DNA of 64,000 nucleotides, from positions 28,328 to 92,327 of the forward strand of contig CAYTUG010000006.1 in the NCBI GenBank assembly GCA_964441275.1. Direction: 5' to 3'. Position numbers and translations under genes: made by a program. Origin of the DNA: SZUA-584 sp964441275. GTDB taxonomy: Bacteria > Bacillota > Clostridia > Christensenellales > SZUA-584. The notes beneath the pieces are model-generated. The model ran no database searches, was not told the DNA's origin, and saw only the letters and a list, made by a program, of their open reading frames with translations. Below are positions 35,906 to 45,183 of the stretch, one piece after another (position 1 is the stretch's first letter; the number at the start of each line of letters is the position of its first letter).

Positions 35906-36112
35906 TTATCGTTCCACGGTAAACACATAATCCGGACATATTTTAGCGCAGTTTGCACATCCTATGCATTCGTTCATATCCGTAATTTCCGCCGGGTTGT
36001 AACCTTTATCGTTTATACTGCTTTTTGAAAGTATAATTATTTGTTTAGGGCATACAGTCACGCAAAGACCGCAACCTTTGCAAATATCCTTGTTAATTGT
36101 AACTTTTGCCAC
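35906..36112 (-). CDS. 4Fe-4S ferredoxin-type subunit (delta) of the 2-oxoacid oxidoreductase
   Basis: A 68-residue protein with two 4Fe-4S motifs, CKGCGLCVTVCPK and CIGCANCAKICPD, the electron-transfer subunit that passes electrons to ferredoxin. First gene of the operon, 15 bases before the alpha gene. Confidence 0.92.
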   Translation of the reverse strand: MAKVTINKDICKGCGLCVTVCPKQIIILSKSSINDKGYNPAEITDMNECIGCANCAKICPDYVFTVER

Positions 36113-36147
36113 AACCGTTCCCCTTTACATCCAATAAAATATGTACA

Positions 36148-36177
36148 AGAATACCACAGTAAAGAGAGGCAAGTCAA
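36148..36177 (-). promoter_or_regulatory. Promoter of the 2-oxoacid oxidoreductase operon
   Basis: On the minus strand TTGACT (36177-36172) and TATTCT (36153-36148) are separated by 18 bp, just upstream of the ferredoxin subunit gene. Confidence 0.55.
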
Positions 36178-36220
36178 TGACACTGACCCAAAGCTTTAGA
36201 AAATCAATTATATAAACAAA

Positions 36221-36256
36221 AGCAGAGCAAAGGTAAATCTCTGCTCTGCTCACTGT
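36221..36256 (-). terminator. Terminator of the 36280 lipoprotein gene
   Basis: A perfect 9-bp stem AGCAGAGCA/TGCTCTGCT (36221-36229 with 36242-36250); on the minus strand the stem is followed by TTTGTTTATATAA. Confidence 0.7.
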
Positions 36257-36279
36257 CTTTAATCAGAATTTTCAATTGT

Positions 36280-37041
36280 TTAAGCACAGATAGCATTAGG
36301 TGCTGTTTTAGGGGCAGTTTTACTCTTTTTAGATTTGCTTTTTACAGGTTCGCTCTTTTTTAATACCGCTTCGTATTCTACAGAATCGCTCAAATCAAGC
36401 GCCTTGAATTCAGTAACAGCTTTATTAAAATGGTGGGGTTTGTTGTTGATAAGCCAATAATCAATTTCAAAGCCTTTGGGGATTTGTGCGCACAAATATA
36501 TAGAGATTTTGCCGTCCTCAGTTTCGTTGTTATCTTTGTTAATGACGTATTCTGATATCTTATCTCCTGTCGGCTCTTTTTTATCGTCTAACAGTTGAAA
36601 AAATGCGTTTACTGCGCTAATTTTCGGCAGTTCCTTTAGCACAGCTTCTATTGCCGTATTGGCGCTAACGTTTATGGTAAGCTGTTGGTTCTGCTCGTCT
36701 ATGCGTTTGCCGTTTACATTCCAATAATCAAACGCCATCCCATCCGATATCACCGGGTATGCGTTAATCGTTGCAGTTTTAAGAAATTCAATTTGGTTTT
36801 GCGCATTGTCTTTGCTATCGCCATCTTTGCTAAGCAAAGCGTTTATGCCTATAACTATGTTTTTATCCGCTTGCTGCTTGAGTTCGGCTATTTTACCCTC
36901 AAGCTCGGAAACCTTGTTGGTAAGCGCATCGTTGGAAACGGACTGTTCAGAAATTGCAGGCGCGGCGCATCCGGCTGCTACCAGCGCTATCAGCGCAATA
37001 ATTAATAATAAAACGCATTTTTCAAATTTCCTCACTATCAT
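36280..37041 (-). CDS. Lipoprotein with coiled coil and two DYWxxN repeat units
   Basis: A 253-residue exported lipoprotein: signal helix and lipobox LVAAGC (Cys 25), a coiled coil (ALTNKVSELEGKIAELKQQA), then two related beta-rich repeats marked by FDYWNVNGKRID and IDYWLINNKPHHF, each preceded by a variable segment. The pattern recalls the FxxWxVNGK core of InlB-type B-repeats found in surface adhesins. The C-terminus is Lys/Ser/Pro rich (KSKSKKSKTAPKTAPN), which could bind wall polymers. ATG 37041 has AAGGAG upstream; it is a single-gene unit ended by a strong hairpin. The function is unknown. Confidence 0.78.
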   Translation of the reverse strand: MIVRKFEKCVLLLIIALIALVAAGCAAPAISEQSVSNDALTNKVSELEGKIAELKQQADKNIVIGINALLSKDGDSKDNAQNQIEFLKTATINAYPVISDGMAFDYWNVNGKRIDEQNQQLTINVSANTAIEAVLKELPKISAVNAFFQLLDDKKEPTGDKISEYVINKDNNETEDGKISIYLCAQIPKGFEIDYWLINNKPHHFNKAVTEFKALDLSDSVEYEAVLKKSEPVKSKSKKSKTAPKTAPNAICA

Positions 37042-37368
37042 AATATTTCTCCTTTTTTCTTAGTTTTTATTAATCGAAAATCTATCAATATTTCTTATTT
37101 AAACCCGCTTAGCCTGCATACACTATTTGAGAATGCGTATACCAATCGGCACTACGCTTTATTTAAAAAATTGTGAACTGCAAGTACGCTCTTAAACATA
37201 ATAAACACTTTTCATATGCGGCAAACGAATATAGCTTAATAATGCGGATTTTTGCGTACCTATTGCAATTTTCTAATCGCAATTTTAGCCGCACGAAAAC
37301 CATTTCAATATAAAAGCAATATTTTTGTGCACCAAAAAAGCCGCGGTTAAACGTATGCAGGTGAATAG
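37042..37368. other. AT-rich intergenic region upstream of the lipoprotein gene
   Basis: 327 bases without a convincing gene. Only short inverted repeats (for example ATTGC/GCAAT at 37262-37283) and AT-rich tracts are visible; it must hold the minus-strand promoter of the lipoprotein gene and the 3' end of the mscL transcript, but I could not place either reliably. Confidence 0.5.
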
Positions 37369-37740
37369 TTAACGTTTTTTTAGCAAATCGCGTATTTCAG
37401 TCAGTAATATCTCTTCCTTTGAAGGCGAGGGAGGCTCGGGTGTCTCATCTTTTTTCCTTTTCAATTTATTTATCAGCTTAATTATCAAAAACAAACAAAA
37501 TGCGATTATAAGAAAATCTATTATGCTTTGTATGAACAAACCGTAATTTACCGTGGCATCGAAAACTGTAATGTTTAAGCTCTCAACATTTATGCCTCCC
37601 AGCAGCACGCCGATAGCCGGCATTAAAATGTCGTTAACAAGTGAGCTTACAATTTTACCGACGGCGCCGCCTATAATTATGCCCACAGCCATATCAAAAA
37701 CGCTGCCCTTTGAAATAAACTCTTTAAACTCTTTTAACAT
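37369..37740 (-). CDS. mscL: Large-conductance mechanosensitive channel
   Basis: The 123-residue MscL channel that releases solutes on hypo-osmotic shock. It shows the N-terminal amphipathic helix FKEFISKGSVFDMAVGIIIG, pore helix with GGAVGKIVSSLVNDILMP, the second helix and the charged C-terminal bundle (KEEILLTEIRDLL). Length is normal. A run of Gs just upstream (GGGGGGGGAAG) forms the ribosome site. Confidence 0.97.
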   Translation of the reverse strand: MLKEFKEFISKGSVFDMAVGIIIGGAVGKIVSSLVNDILMPAIGVLLGGINVESLNITVFDATVNYGLFIQSIIDFLIIAFCLFLIIKLINKLKRKKDETPEPPSPSKEEILLTEIRDLLKKR

Positions 37741-37816
37741 GAACTTCCCCCCCTTTTATAAATGCGCTAATTTTTTTATATCAAGATATCCAAAATAATT
37801 TCTCACGTAGGTGATA

Positions 37817-37846
37817 ATTATATCAACTTTATTGTACAAAAGGCAA
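37817..37846 (-). promoter_or_regulatory. Promoter of mscL
   Basis: On the minus strand TTGCCT (37846-37841), an 18-bp spacer and TATAAT (37822-37817). Confidence 0.5.
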
Positions 37847-37989
37847 CGTTGTTTGCGATACATCTTCTTGTATGCATGCAGAACTGCAGTATGCTGATTA
37901 TGAAACGGATAAATAGTTGCCCGCAAGCCAAGCCGGTGGTAAAATGGTACAGCGCAATAAGGCGAGTTATGATAATAAAGGGGAATGAT

Positions 37990-40656
37990 ATGGGCCTTTT
38001 AAGAAATATAATTGGCGGCAGCAACGAATCAAAGCTTAAAAAAATAAAAAGAATTGCGGATGAAGTTGAGGCTCTTGAAAGCGATTTCGCGCAACTTTCC
38101 GACAGGGAGCTTACCGAAAAAACAATTGAGTTTAAAAAACGCCGCGCACAGGGCGAGCTGCTCGACAGCTTGTTGCCCGAAGTTTTTGCCCAGGTGCGCG
38201 AGGCGTCTTCGCGCGTTCTTGGGATGCGGCATTTTTATGTGCAGCTTATCGGCGGCATAGTGTTGCATCAAGGGCGTATAGCCGAAATGAAAACGGGAGA
38301 GGGCAAAACGCTTGCCGCTACGCTTGCGGTCTGCTTAAACGCGCTTTCGGGCAAAGGGGTTCATGTGGTAACTGTAAACGATTACCTTGCAAAGAGGGAC
38401 TCGGAATGGATGGGAAAACTGTATACGTTTTTAGGCTATACTGTGGGTTTGGTGGTGCAGGGCATGGATTCCGGGCTAAGGCGCAAAAGCTATGCGTGCG
38501 ATATCGTATACGGGACAAATAACGAGTTTGGGTTTGATTATTTGCGCGACAACATGGTAATACAAAAAGAAAGCATGGTACAGCGCGAGCTGCATTTTGC
38601 AGTGGTGGACGAAGTTGACAGCATACTTATAGACGAAGCAAGAACGCCGCTAATAATTTCAGGCGCCGGCGAAAAAAGCACAGACCTTTACAAAACGGTG
38701 GACAGGTTTGTAAGAGGATTGACTCCCGAGCAGGACTATACCATTGATGAAAAGCTTAAAGCCGCAAATTTAACGGAACAGGGAACGGAGAAAACCGAAA
38801 ATGCGTTTGGGCTGGAGAACCTGTCCGATATTGAAAATACCGAGCTTAACCACCACATAAACCAGGCGCTTAAAGCCCACAGCCTTATGAAAAGAGATAT
38901 AGATTATGTTGTAAAAGACGGACAAGTGATAATTGTGGATGAATTTACCGGCAGGCTTATGATTGGCCGGCGTTATTCCGAAGGTTTGCATCAGGCTATA
39001 GAGGCAAAAGAAAAAGTTAAGGTTGAAAGAGAGACGCGAACATTAGCGACTATAACATTCCAGAACTATTTTAGGATGTACGAAAAGCTTTCGGGCATGA
39101 CGGGAACCGCAAAAACCGAGGAGGACGAGTTTCAGGGCATTTACAGCTTGGATGTGGTTCAGATTCCCACCAATATGCCTATGATACGGACAGATAACAA
39201 CGATGTTATATATGCTACTGAAGAAGGCAAATTCAAAGCGATTGTACAAGAGATAAAGAAGGTGCACGAGACGGGGCGGCCTGTTTTGGTGGGCACAGTC
39301 TCTGTGGAAAAGTCTGAAAGATTATCGGCAATGATATCCAAATCCGGAATAAAGCATAATGTGCTCAATGCTAAAAACCACGAAAGAGAGGCGCTAATAA
39401 TTGCCCAAGCGGGCAAAAAAGGCGCGGTAACAATTGCTACTAATATGGCGGGCAGGGGAACTGATATTATACTTGGCGGCAACCCTGACTTTTCGGCGCG
39501 GGCTGATATGAGGGTTGAGGCCTTTTCCGAAGAGCTTATAGAGAATGCCGTAAGCCATGCGCCTACCAACGATTATGACATAACGGCGGCGCGGAAAAGA
39601 TATGCGCAGCTGTTTGAAAAGCACAGGCAATCGATGAAAATAGAGCACGACCAAGTGGTAAAATTGGGCGGGCTGCATATAGTCGGCACCGAAAGGCACG
39701 AATCAAGGCGCATTGACAACCAGTTAAGGGGCAGAAGCGGAAGGCAGGGAGACCCGGGTTCATCGGTATTCTACCTGTCTTTAGGAGACGATTTGATGCG
39801 GTTGTTTGGGGGGGAGCGCATACAAGGGTTTGTAAGCGCAGTAAGCAAAGACGACGGAATACCCATCACGGCGGGCCTTCTGACAAGGCAGATAGAATCC
39901 GCCCAAAAGCGTATAGAAAGCCGGAATTTCGAGATCAGAAAAACGGTTTTGCAGTATGACGATGTGATGAACAAGCAAAGAGAGCTGATGTATTCGCAAA
40001 GGCGCATGGTGTTAACGGGCGCGGACGTCAAACAGAACATATTCGATATGATAGAAACCGTTGTTGACGAAATATTGCCTGTTTACTGCCCCGAGGGCGT
40101 ATTCCCTGAGGAATGGGATATAATTTCCCTGACAAAATATTTTAACAGGTTCTTTTTGCCGCGCGGCGAGAAACTTTTTGAGAAACGGGAGATTGAGGAT
40201 CTAACGCTCAAAAAAGCTAAGAAGAAAGTACTTGATATCGCGCATCGCTATTATAAAATCAAAGAACAGGAGATTGAATCGGGCGGGCAGGATATGCGCG
40301 AAATTGAGCGAATATTGCTATTGCGCGCAGTAGACCAAAAATGGATGGCACACATTGACGCTATGGACCAATTGCGCCAGGGCATTGGTTTGAGGGCGTT
40401 GGGGCAGCGCGATCCGATTATAGAATACAGACGCGAAGGCTTTGATATGTTTGAAGAGATGATAAGCGAAATTCAGCAGGACACTCTTATGATGATTTAT
40501 CATGTTAAGCTTACGTCCAGCCACAAACAAAGACAAACGCCAAGTATAATTGAAGGCAGGAAAAAAGCGGTTGACGAAAGCGGAAACAGGGTGGGCAGAA
40601 ACGCGCCTTGCCCTTGCGGAAGCGGTAAAAAATTTAAAAATTGCTGCGGACAATAG
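37990..40656 (+). CDS. secA: Protein translocase ATPase SecA
   Basis: The 888-residue motor of the Sec pathway. Walker A MKTGEGKTLAA, DEVDSILIDEARTPLIISG, the preprotein cross-linking domain, GRGTDIILGGNP and LRGRSGRQGDPG are clear. The C-terminus carries the SEC-C zinc finger CPCGSGKKFKNCC that contacts SecB or ribosomes. ATG 37990 is preceded by AAAGGGG; upstream in-frame codons lack a ribosome site and family similarity. Followed 15 bases later by prfB, a conserved pairing in Firmicutes. Confidence 0.98.
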   Translation: MGLLRNIIGGSNESKLKKIKRIADEVEALESDFAQLSDRELTEKTIEFKKRRAQGELLDSLLPEVFAQVREASSRVLGMRHFYVQLIGGIVLHQGRIAEMKTGEGKTLAATLAVCLNALSGKGVHVVTVNDYLAKRDSEWMGKLYTFLGYTVGLVVQGMDSGLRRKSYACDIVYGTNNEFGFDYLRDNMVIQKESMVQRELHFAVVDEVDSILIDEARTPLIISGAGEKSTDLYKTVDRFVRGLTPEQDYTIDEKLKAANLTEQGTEKTENAFGLENLSDIENTELNHHINQALKAHSLMKRDIDYVVKDGQVIIVDEFTGRLMIGRRYSEGLHQAIEAKEKVKVERETRTLATITFQNYFRMYEKLSGMTGTAKTEEDEFQGIYSLDVVQIPTNMPMIRTDNNDVIYATEEGKFKAIVQEIKKVHETGRPVLVGTVSVEKSERLSAMISKSGIKHNVLNAKNHEREALIIAQAGKKGAVTIATNMAGRGTDIILGGNPDFSARADMRVEAFSEELIENAVSHAPTNDYDITAARKRYAQLFEKHRQSMKIEHDQVVKLGGLHIVGTERHESRRIDNQLRGRSGRQGDPGSSVFYLSLGDDLMRLFGGERIQGFVSAVSKDDGIPITAGLLTRQIESAQKRIESRNFEIRKTVLQYDDVMNKQRELMYSQRRMVLTGADVKQNIFDMIETVVDEILPVYCPEGVFPEEWDIISLTKYFNRFFLPRGEKLFEKREIEDLTLKKAKKKVLDIAHRYYKIKEQEIESGGQDMREIERILLLRAVDQKWMAHIDAMDQLRQGIGLRALGQRDPIIEYRREGFDMFEEMISEIQQDTLMMIYHVKLTSSHKQRQTPSIIEGRKKAVDESGNRVGRNAPCPCGSGKKFKNCCGQ

Positions 40657-40671
40657 CAGCCAAGGACTGAT

Positions 40672-41772
40672 ATGATACAAACTTTACAGGCAAAACAAGA
40701 TTTAGCGCAAATAAGATCGGTTACGAAAGAAATTGAGGCGGCCCTTTCGGTTGGACAATTGAAAGAAGAATTGTCAAAGCTTAAAAAAAGTATGGAAGTT
40801 CCCGGGTTTTGGGACGATGTTGAACGGGCGCAAAAGGTAAACAAAAAAATTAAGCCGATTGAAGATAAGATAGAGCAATACACGCAACTGTTAACGCGGC
40901 TTGACAATGCCGATGTATTGTTGGAGCTTGTGCTTGAATCTGAAGACGCTGACATGGAAAAAGAGCTTGAAACAGAAGTTGCGGCGCTAAAAAAATATGT
41001 TGCTGAACTGCGGATTAAGGCGCTGTTAAGCGGCGATTATGACGCCAACGGCGCTATACTTTCGTTACATGCAGGTGCGGGGGGAACGGAAGCGCAAGAT
41101 TGGGTTGAAATGCTGTACCGGATGTATACCCGCTGGTGCGAATCGAAAAAATATAATGTACGCGTTCTTGATATTTTGGACGGGGACGAGGCAGGCATAA
41201 AAAGCGTAACCATGGAAGTTACAGGGCTTAACGCTTACGGATATTTAAAGGCCGAAAAAGGCGTACATCGTTTGGTGCGCATTTCGCCTTTCGATTCGTC
41301 CGCAAGAAGGCATACGTCTTTCGCTTCGCTCGATGTAATGCCAACGATTGACGATGATGACCCGGAAATTGAGATAAACCCGGACGATCTTAAAATAGAC
41401 ACTTACCGCTCTTCGGGGGCGGGAGGTCAGCACGTTAACAAGACGGAGTCCGCAATTCGTATAACGCATTTGCCGACGGGGTTCGTTGTGCAGTGCCAGA
41501 ACGAGCGTTCGCAGATGCAAAACCGGGAAACCGCAATGCGTATGTTAAAGTCCAAGCTTTTGGAAAAGCGTGAAAACGAAAAAATGCAGGAAATTTTGCA
41601 AATAAAAGGCGAGATGAAAAGGATAGAATGGGGCAGTCAAATACGCTCTTATGTTTTTCATCCCTACAGCATGGTTAAAGACCACAGGACAGGCGAAGAA
41701 ACGGGCAATATTTCCGCGGTCATGGACGGAGAAATTGATTCGTTCATAAACGCATATTTGACACGGCTGTAA
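40672..41772 (+). CDS. prfB: Peptide chain release factor 2 (no programmed frameshift)
   Basis: A 366-residue RF2 that terminates translation at UGA and UAA. The anticodon-like tripeptide SPF is in RISPFDSSARRHTSF and the catalytic GGQ is in SGAGGQHVNKTESAIR. Most bacteria need a +1 frameshift at a CTTTGA site near codon 25; here the whole protein, including the N-terminal coiled region before MEVPGFWDD, is read in one frame from ATG 40672, with no UGA near that position. Confidence 0.96.
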   Translation: MIQTLQAKQDLAQIRSVTKEIEAALSVGQLKEELSKLKKSMEVPGFWDDVERAQKVNKKIKPIEDKIEQYTQLLTRLDNADVLLELVLESEDADMEKELETEVAALKKYVAELRIKALLSGDYDANGAILSLHAGAGGTEAQDWVEMLYRMYTRWCESKKYNVRVLDILDGDEAGIKSVTMEVTGLNAYGYLKAEKGVHRLVRISPFDSSARRHTSFASLDVMPTIDDDDPEIEINPDDLKIDTYRSSGAGGQHVNKTESAIRITHLPTGFVVQCQNERSQMQNRETAMRMLKSKLLEKRENEKMQEILQIKGEMKRIEWGSQIRSYVFHPYSMVKDHRTGEETGNISAVMDGEIDSFINAYLTRL

Positions 41773-41839
41773 TAGGGCGTATATGCAAGGCGCTGTTTGC
41801 ATATGTATTACGTGTACGATAATGCAAAGGAGCGCGCCT

Positions 41840-42136
41840 ATGTACATAGAAGAACAAAAAGAAAAACCGAACAAATCGCCGCACAAAGTTGTAATAGATT
41901 CCCGAAGCAAAATAATAATTACCGCAGTTGAAGATGTGGACAGCTTTAACGAGCAGGAAATAATATTGCTTACGAACCATGGGTTTATTACGGTGACGGG
42001 CGAAGAATTACACATAAATAAGCTAAGCTTAGAAGACGGGACGCTGGTCGTTGAAGGCAAAATACAATGTTTGGATTATGCCGACCATGAGGAAGAACGC
42101 TCTAAAAAAGGGGTGTTTTCCAAAATGTTCAGGTAA
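41840..42136 (+). CDS. yabP: Sporulation protein YabP
   Basis: A 98-residue protein of the YabP/YqfC family, needed for spore coat or cortex assembly in bacilli and clostridia. Typical stretches: HKVVIDSRSKIIITAVEDVD, FNEQEIILLTNHGFITVTGE, and a KKGVFSKMFR C-terminus. ATG 41840 follows AAAGGAG; earlier in-frame codons have no ribosome site. Immediately followed by yabQ, as in Bacillus subtilis. Confidence 0.92.
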   Translation: MYIEEQKEKPNKSPHKVVIDSRSKIIITAVEDVDSFNEQEIILLTNHGFITVTGEELHINKLSLEDGTLVVEGKIQCLDYADHEEERSKKGVFSKMFR

Positions 42137-42141
42137 AAGCC

Positions 42142-42459
42142 ATGATGACCACGGAACCGCAAATAAGCGTTTTTTTGATTACTTTGTACGGCGGGATTGC
42201 CTCGGGAATAATATACGATATTTACCGTGCGCTCCGCAAGGTAACAGGGCAAAAAAGGTTAACCACTGCTTTGATCGATGCGGTTTTTGTTTTAATTATT
42301 GGCGCGGTTATATTATCAATGCTGTATATTGCAAATAAAGGTGAGCTTCGGCTTTATACGTTTGTAGGCGTTGCATTGGGGTTTGCGCTTTATATGACGG
42401 GTCTATCTCCTTTTATAATATTCATGTACGGTAAAATAAAAAACCGGCTGCAAAAATAG
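42142..42459 (+). CDS. yabQ: Spore cortex biosynthesis protein YabQ
   Basis: A 105-residue membrane protein with three to four hydrophobic helices and the YabQ-type start FLITLYGGIASGIIYDIYRALRK (shown here as FLITLYGGIASG and IIYDIYRALRK). Needed for cortex formation in B. subtilis. Five bases after yabP. Shorter than the 210-residue B. subtilis protein, as is common in clostridia. Confidence 0.88.
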   Translation: MMTTEPQISVFLITLYGGIASGIIYDIYRALRKVTGQKRLTTALIDAVFVLIIGAVILSMLYIANKGELRLYTFVGVALGFALYMTGLSPFIIFMYGKIKNRLQK

Positions 42460-42506
42460 CAACTCCAAATAATAAAAGGGTATTGTGTTAGCCTTGTAGA
42501 ATAGTT

Positions 42507-42523
42507 ACTTAAACAGTTTAAGT
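42507..42523. promoter_or_regulatory. 17-bp perfect palindrome upstream of divIC
   Basis: ACTTAAAC-A-GTTTAAGT is an exact inverted repeat with a one-base centre. It overlaps a possible -35 region (TTTAAG 42517-42522 with TATAAA about 18 bp downstream) of divIC, so it could be an operator. No protein is known to me for this site. Confidence 0.4.
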
Positions 42524-42582
42524 TGTTATCAACGCGTTTATATAAAAAAGAGATGAAGTAATCGTCCGATTTGTGAGGCAAA

Positions 42583-42864
42583 ATGAAAAAAAGAAAAATA
42601 ACGCTTAAGTTTAAGCTTGTGTTGCTATCTTTATTTTTAGTATATATAGGGGTTTCCGTGTATATTCAGCAGTGCAACATATTAGAGTTGAAAAAAGAAC
42701 AGCAAACGCTGAACGAATATTATAACCAAGTACAAACTCAGCTGTTGCGGCTTGAGCATAAAAACGAATATATGGGCACAACAAAATATATTGAGAACGC
42801 CGCTCGTGAAAAACTTGGGCTTGCGTATGAGGACGAACTTATTCTAATCCCGCAAACTCCCTAA
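42583..42864 (+). CDS. divIC: Septum formation initiator DivIC/FtsB family
   Basis: A 93-residue bitopic division protein: short basic cytoplasmic start, one membrane helix (LVLLSLFLVYIGVSVYI) and an outer coiled coil (LKKEQQTLNEYYNQVQTQL) ending in the family's AREKLGLAYEDELIL. It bridges early and late divisome proteins with FtsL and DivIB. Downstream of yabPQ as in many Firmicutes. Confidence 0.92.
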   Translation: MKKRKITLKFKLVLLSLFLVYIGVSVYIQQCNILELKKEQQTLNEYYNQVQTQLLRLEHKNEYMGTTKYIENAAREKLGLAYEDELILIPQTP

Positions 42865-42906
42865 CAATTGCGCCAAAATAGGCGTGTCTTTTTTTGAGGA
42901 AAATCA

Positions 42907-43788
42907 ATGAAACAATACGCGGTAACCGATTTGGGCACAAACTCCGCAAGGCTTATGATTGCGCACATAAATAAAAATTCGGTTGAAGCGGATTATAAAA
43001 CCCTGCGCTATATAAGAATTGGCGAAAAAATATCGGACAACATAATATCCAAAGCGGCTATGCGGCGGGCTGCGGCAGCGGTAAACGAATTTAAAAAAAT
43101 AAGCGCAGATTACAATATTGGCGATAGGTTTTATTGTTTGGCCACAAGCGCCGTGCGCGATGCCAAAAACAGCGTGCATTTTTGCGAGTACATATTAAAA
43201 GAGTGCGCAATACAAGTCGATGTAATATCGGGCGATAAAGAGGCGCTAATAGGGTTTGCGGGCTGTGTTGAAGGGTACGGCGCAATGGTGGATATTGGCG
43301 GCGGCAGCACCGAGGTGATGGTAGGCAGCATATCGAAAATAACGTATGCAAAAAGCTATGATATAGGCACTGTGCGCTTTCACCAATTGTTCCCGGGAGG
43401 GGATCTTGCGGATTCAAACGCTTTTAGCGCGGCACATCGTTTTGCCGCAAAAACGTTTGCAAAAGTACCTGCTGCGAATGGATTTACATATACGGCAATA
43501 GGCGGAACGGCAACCGCACTCGCAGCAATTGATTTAGGTATTGACAAATATGATGCAAAGCTGATTGACAATCATATTTTAAGCAGTCAAAAAGTTAAAC
43601 AGTTGTGCGCCGTGTTAGAGTCTAAGACAAAACGACAGCGTATGGAGCTTGCCGGGCTTGAAGATAAAAAAGCGGACGTCATAGTTTTCGGCGCCATATT
43701 GTTATCAGAGTTTATGCAAGCCGCACGCGCGAATTGCGTAAAGGTCAGCGCCAGAGACAACCTTGAGGGGTATTTAAATCTTATTTGA
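42907..43788 (+). CDS. Ppx/GppA family phosphatase
   Basis: A 293-residue ASKHA-fold protein of the exopolyphosphatase/guanosine pentaphosphatase family: AVTDLGTNSARLMIA at the start (phosphate loop), CLATSAVRDAKN, VDIGGGSTEVMVG and AIGGTATALAAI. Length is that of the short, single-domain Ppx forms. It may hydrolyse polyphosphate or pppGpp; the two cannot be told apart here. Its 3' end overlaps the convergent transporter gene by 15 bases. Confidence 0.92.
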   Translation: MKQYAVTDLGTNSARLMIAHINKNSVEADYKTLRYIRIGEKISDNIISKAAMRRAAAAVNEFKKISADYNIGDRFYCLATSAVRDAKNSVHFCEYILKECAIQVDVISGDKEALIGFAGCVEGYGAMVDIGGGSTEVMVGSISKITYAKSYDIGTVRFHQLFPGGDLADSNAFSAAHRFAAKTFAKVPAANGFTYTAIGGTATALAAIDLGIDKYDAKLIDNHILSSQKVKQLCAVLESKTKRQRMELAGLEDKKADVIVFGAILLSEFMQAARANCVKVSARDNLEGYLNLI

Positions 43789-45183
43789 ATTATGAGCGTT
43801 TTCTTGCCGGTACAGGGCGGCTTGCTCTCTGTTTAGGGAATATCTTTTTACGAAAATAAATGCACAGATAAAACACACAAAAAAGCCTATGGGCATAATT
43901 AAACCGATTCTGATATAAACAGAATGCGGCTGAACGGACTGTTGCGGGTTAAAACCAAAAACATCAAGCAGTAAGCCAGAGATAAAAATAGCAAAAGCTT
44001 GTGAAAGCTTAAATAAAAACGTTGTGCACCCGAAAAACACGCCTTCTTTGCGCGTGCCGGTTTTATACGCGTTTTTGTCTATGGTATCGGCAATCATAGA
44101 GTAAGGCAAAGCAATGCTGCCTCCCATAGACAATCCGATAAGAACGGCCAAAGGCAGAACGAGCAAATAGCGACTCGAAAGCCATTCACTAAAGATTACG
44201 CACACTAAAAAAGCAACGGATACCGCTATGTTTATGGAAAGACAGCTAAGAAGCGCTTTTTGCTTTTCTGTTTTGTTTGCCACGTAAGCCCAAAGCGGCT
44301 GCGCCAAAAGCGTGGCGGCAAACAAAGAACCAAAAACAATGCTTATCTCGCGGCTTGAAAAGCCAAACGTATATGTAAACACATGCATCCCGATTGCGCC
44401 AACTATGCTCATTGCAATATTTACAAACATAAGGCCAAGGCTTGCGTTGCGAAAGTCTTCACACTTAAGCGCCTGGGCGGACTCTGTAAAGATACCGCTA
44501 AAAGAAGTTGCGGTATTTTGTACGGCTGTGCTTCTGTGACGGCGCAGCGTTAAGCCTATGCAAATTGCGGCGAATACCAAAATCAATATTGAGCCTGTAA
44601 TGCCCAAATAGCTATACGCCTGCGGGTTTAGTTGACCGTTGGCAAAATCCGGCGTCGGCTTGAAAAAAACGCCCATCCCGGCTATAAGCGGAAACATAAA
44701 CCCCAAAAAATAGAATGCGGTCCTGTACGATTGTATTACGGTGCGCTCGTTGTAGTCTCTTGAAAGCTCGGCGCCCAGCGCCAAAAACGGAGTTGTATAA
44801 ACGGTGGAAAAGCTTTTATTCATTATCAGAAACAATGCAAGCAAAGCGGTTTTTAAGAATCCGGATTGTTTTGGGTCGATATTAAAAAGCAGGTAGTTAA
44901 ACAGCGCAAGCCCTATCGCACCCGTAAAGACATAAAACAGGCGTCTTCCCAATACTATTTTGTTGTTGGTATGGTCTGAAATATAGCCCATCACGGGGTC
45001 TGTAAGAGCGTCCCAAAGCACACTTGCAGAAATTATTACGCCTGTGACTGTGCCGCTTATGCCCAATACGCTTGTAGAATAAAAAGTTAAACACATTGAA
45101 ATAAGCTGGAACGGTATAGCATACGATAACGTACCTATACCGTAACCAAACCTTACCCTGTTAGAAAGAGAGTTGTTTTTCAT
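43774..45183 (-). CDS. GPH-family (MelB-like) sodium/cation-coupled sugar transporter
   Basis: A 469-residue transporter with about 12 helices of the glycoside-pentoside-hexuronide:cation symporter family within the MFS fold. Diagnostic are RFGYGIGTLSYAIPF, the helix-2/3 loop DALTDPVMGYISDHT with GRRLFYVF, and IALPYSMIADTIDKNAYKTG in the second half. The substrate is probably a glycoside but is not predictable. It stands alone, between ppx and the HU gene, on the opposite strand to the division/sporulation genes. Confidence 0.87.
   Translation of the reverse strand: MKNNSLSNRVRFGYGIGTLSYAIPFQLISMCLTFYSTSVLGISGTVTGVIISASVLWDALTDPVMGYISDHTNNKIVLGRRLFYVFTGAIGLALFNYLLFNIDPKQSGFLKTALLALFLIMNKSFSTVYTTPFLALGAELSRDYNERTVIQSYRTAFYFLGFMFPLIAGMGVFFKPTPDFANGQLNPQAYSYLGITGSILILVFAAICIGLTLRRHRSTAVQNTATSFSGIFTESAQALKCEDFRNASLGLMFVNIAMSIVGAIGMHVFTYTFGFSSREISIVFGSLFAATLLAQPLWAYVANKTEKQKALLSCLSINIAVSVAFLVCVIFSEWLSSRYLLVLPLAVLIGLSMGGSIALPYSMIADTIDKNAYKTGTRKEGVFFGCTTFLFKLSQAFAIFISGLLLDVFGFNPQQSVQPHSVYIRIGLIMPIGFFVCFICAFIFVKRYSLNREQAALYRQENAHNSNKI

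Noticed and set aside
37838..37860. Strong promoter for secA (TTGTAC with GCGATA)
   Set aside because: The -10 match is too poor to report as a feature.
40672..40780. Programmed frameshift in prfB
   Set aside because: No early in-frame UGA and no CTTTGA slip site; the full protein is read from one ATG.
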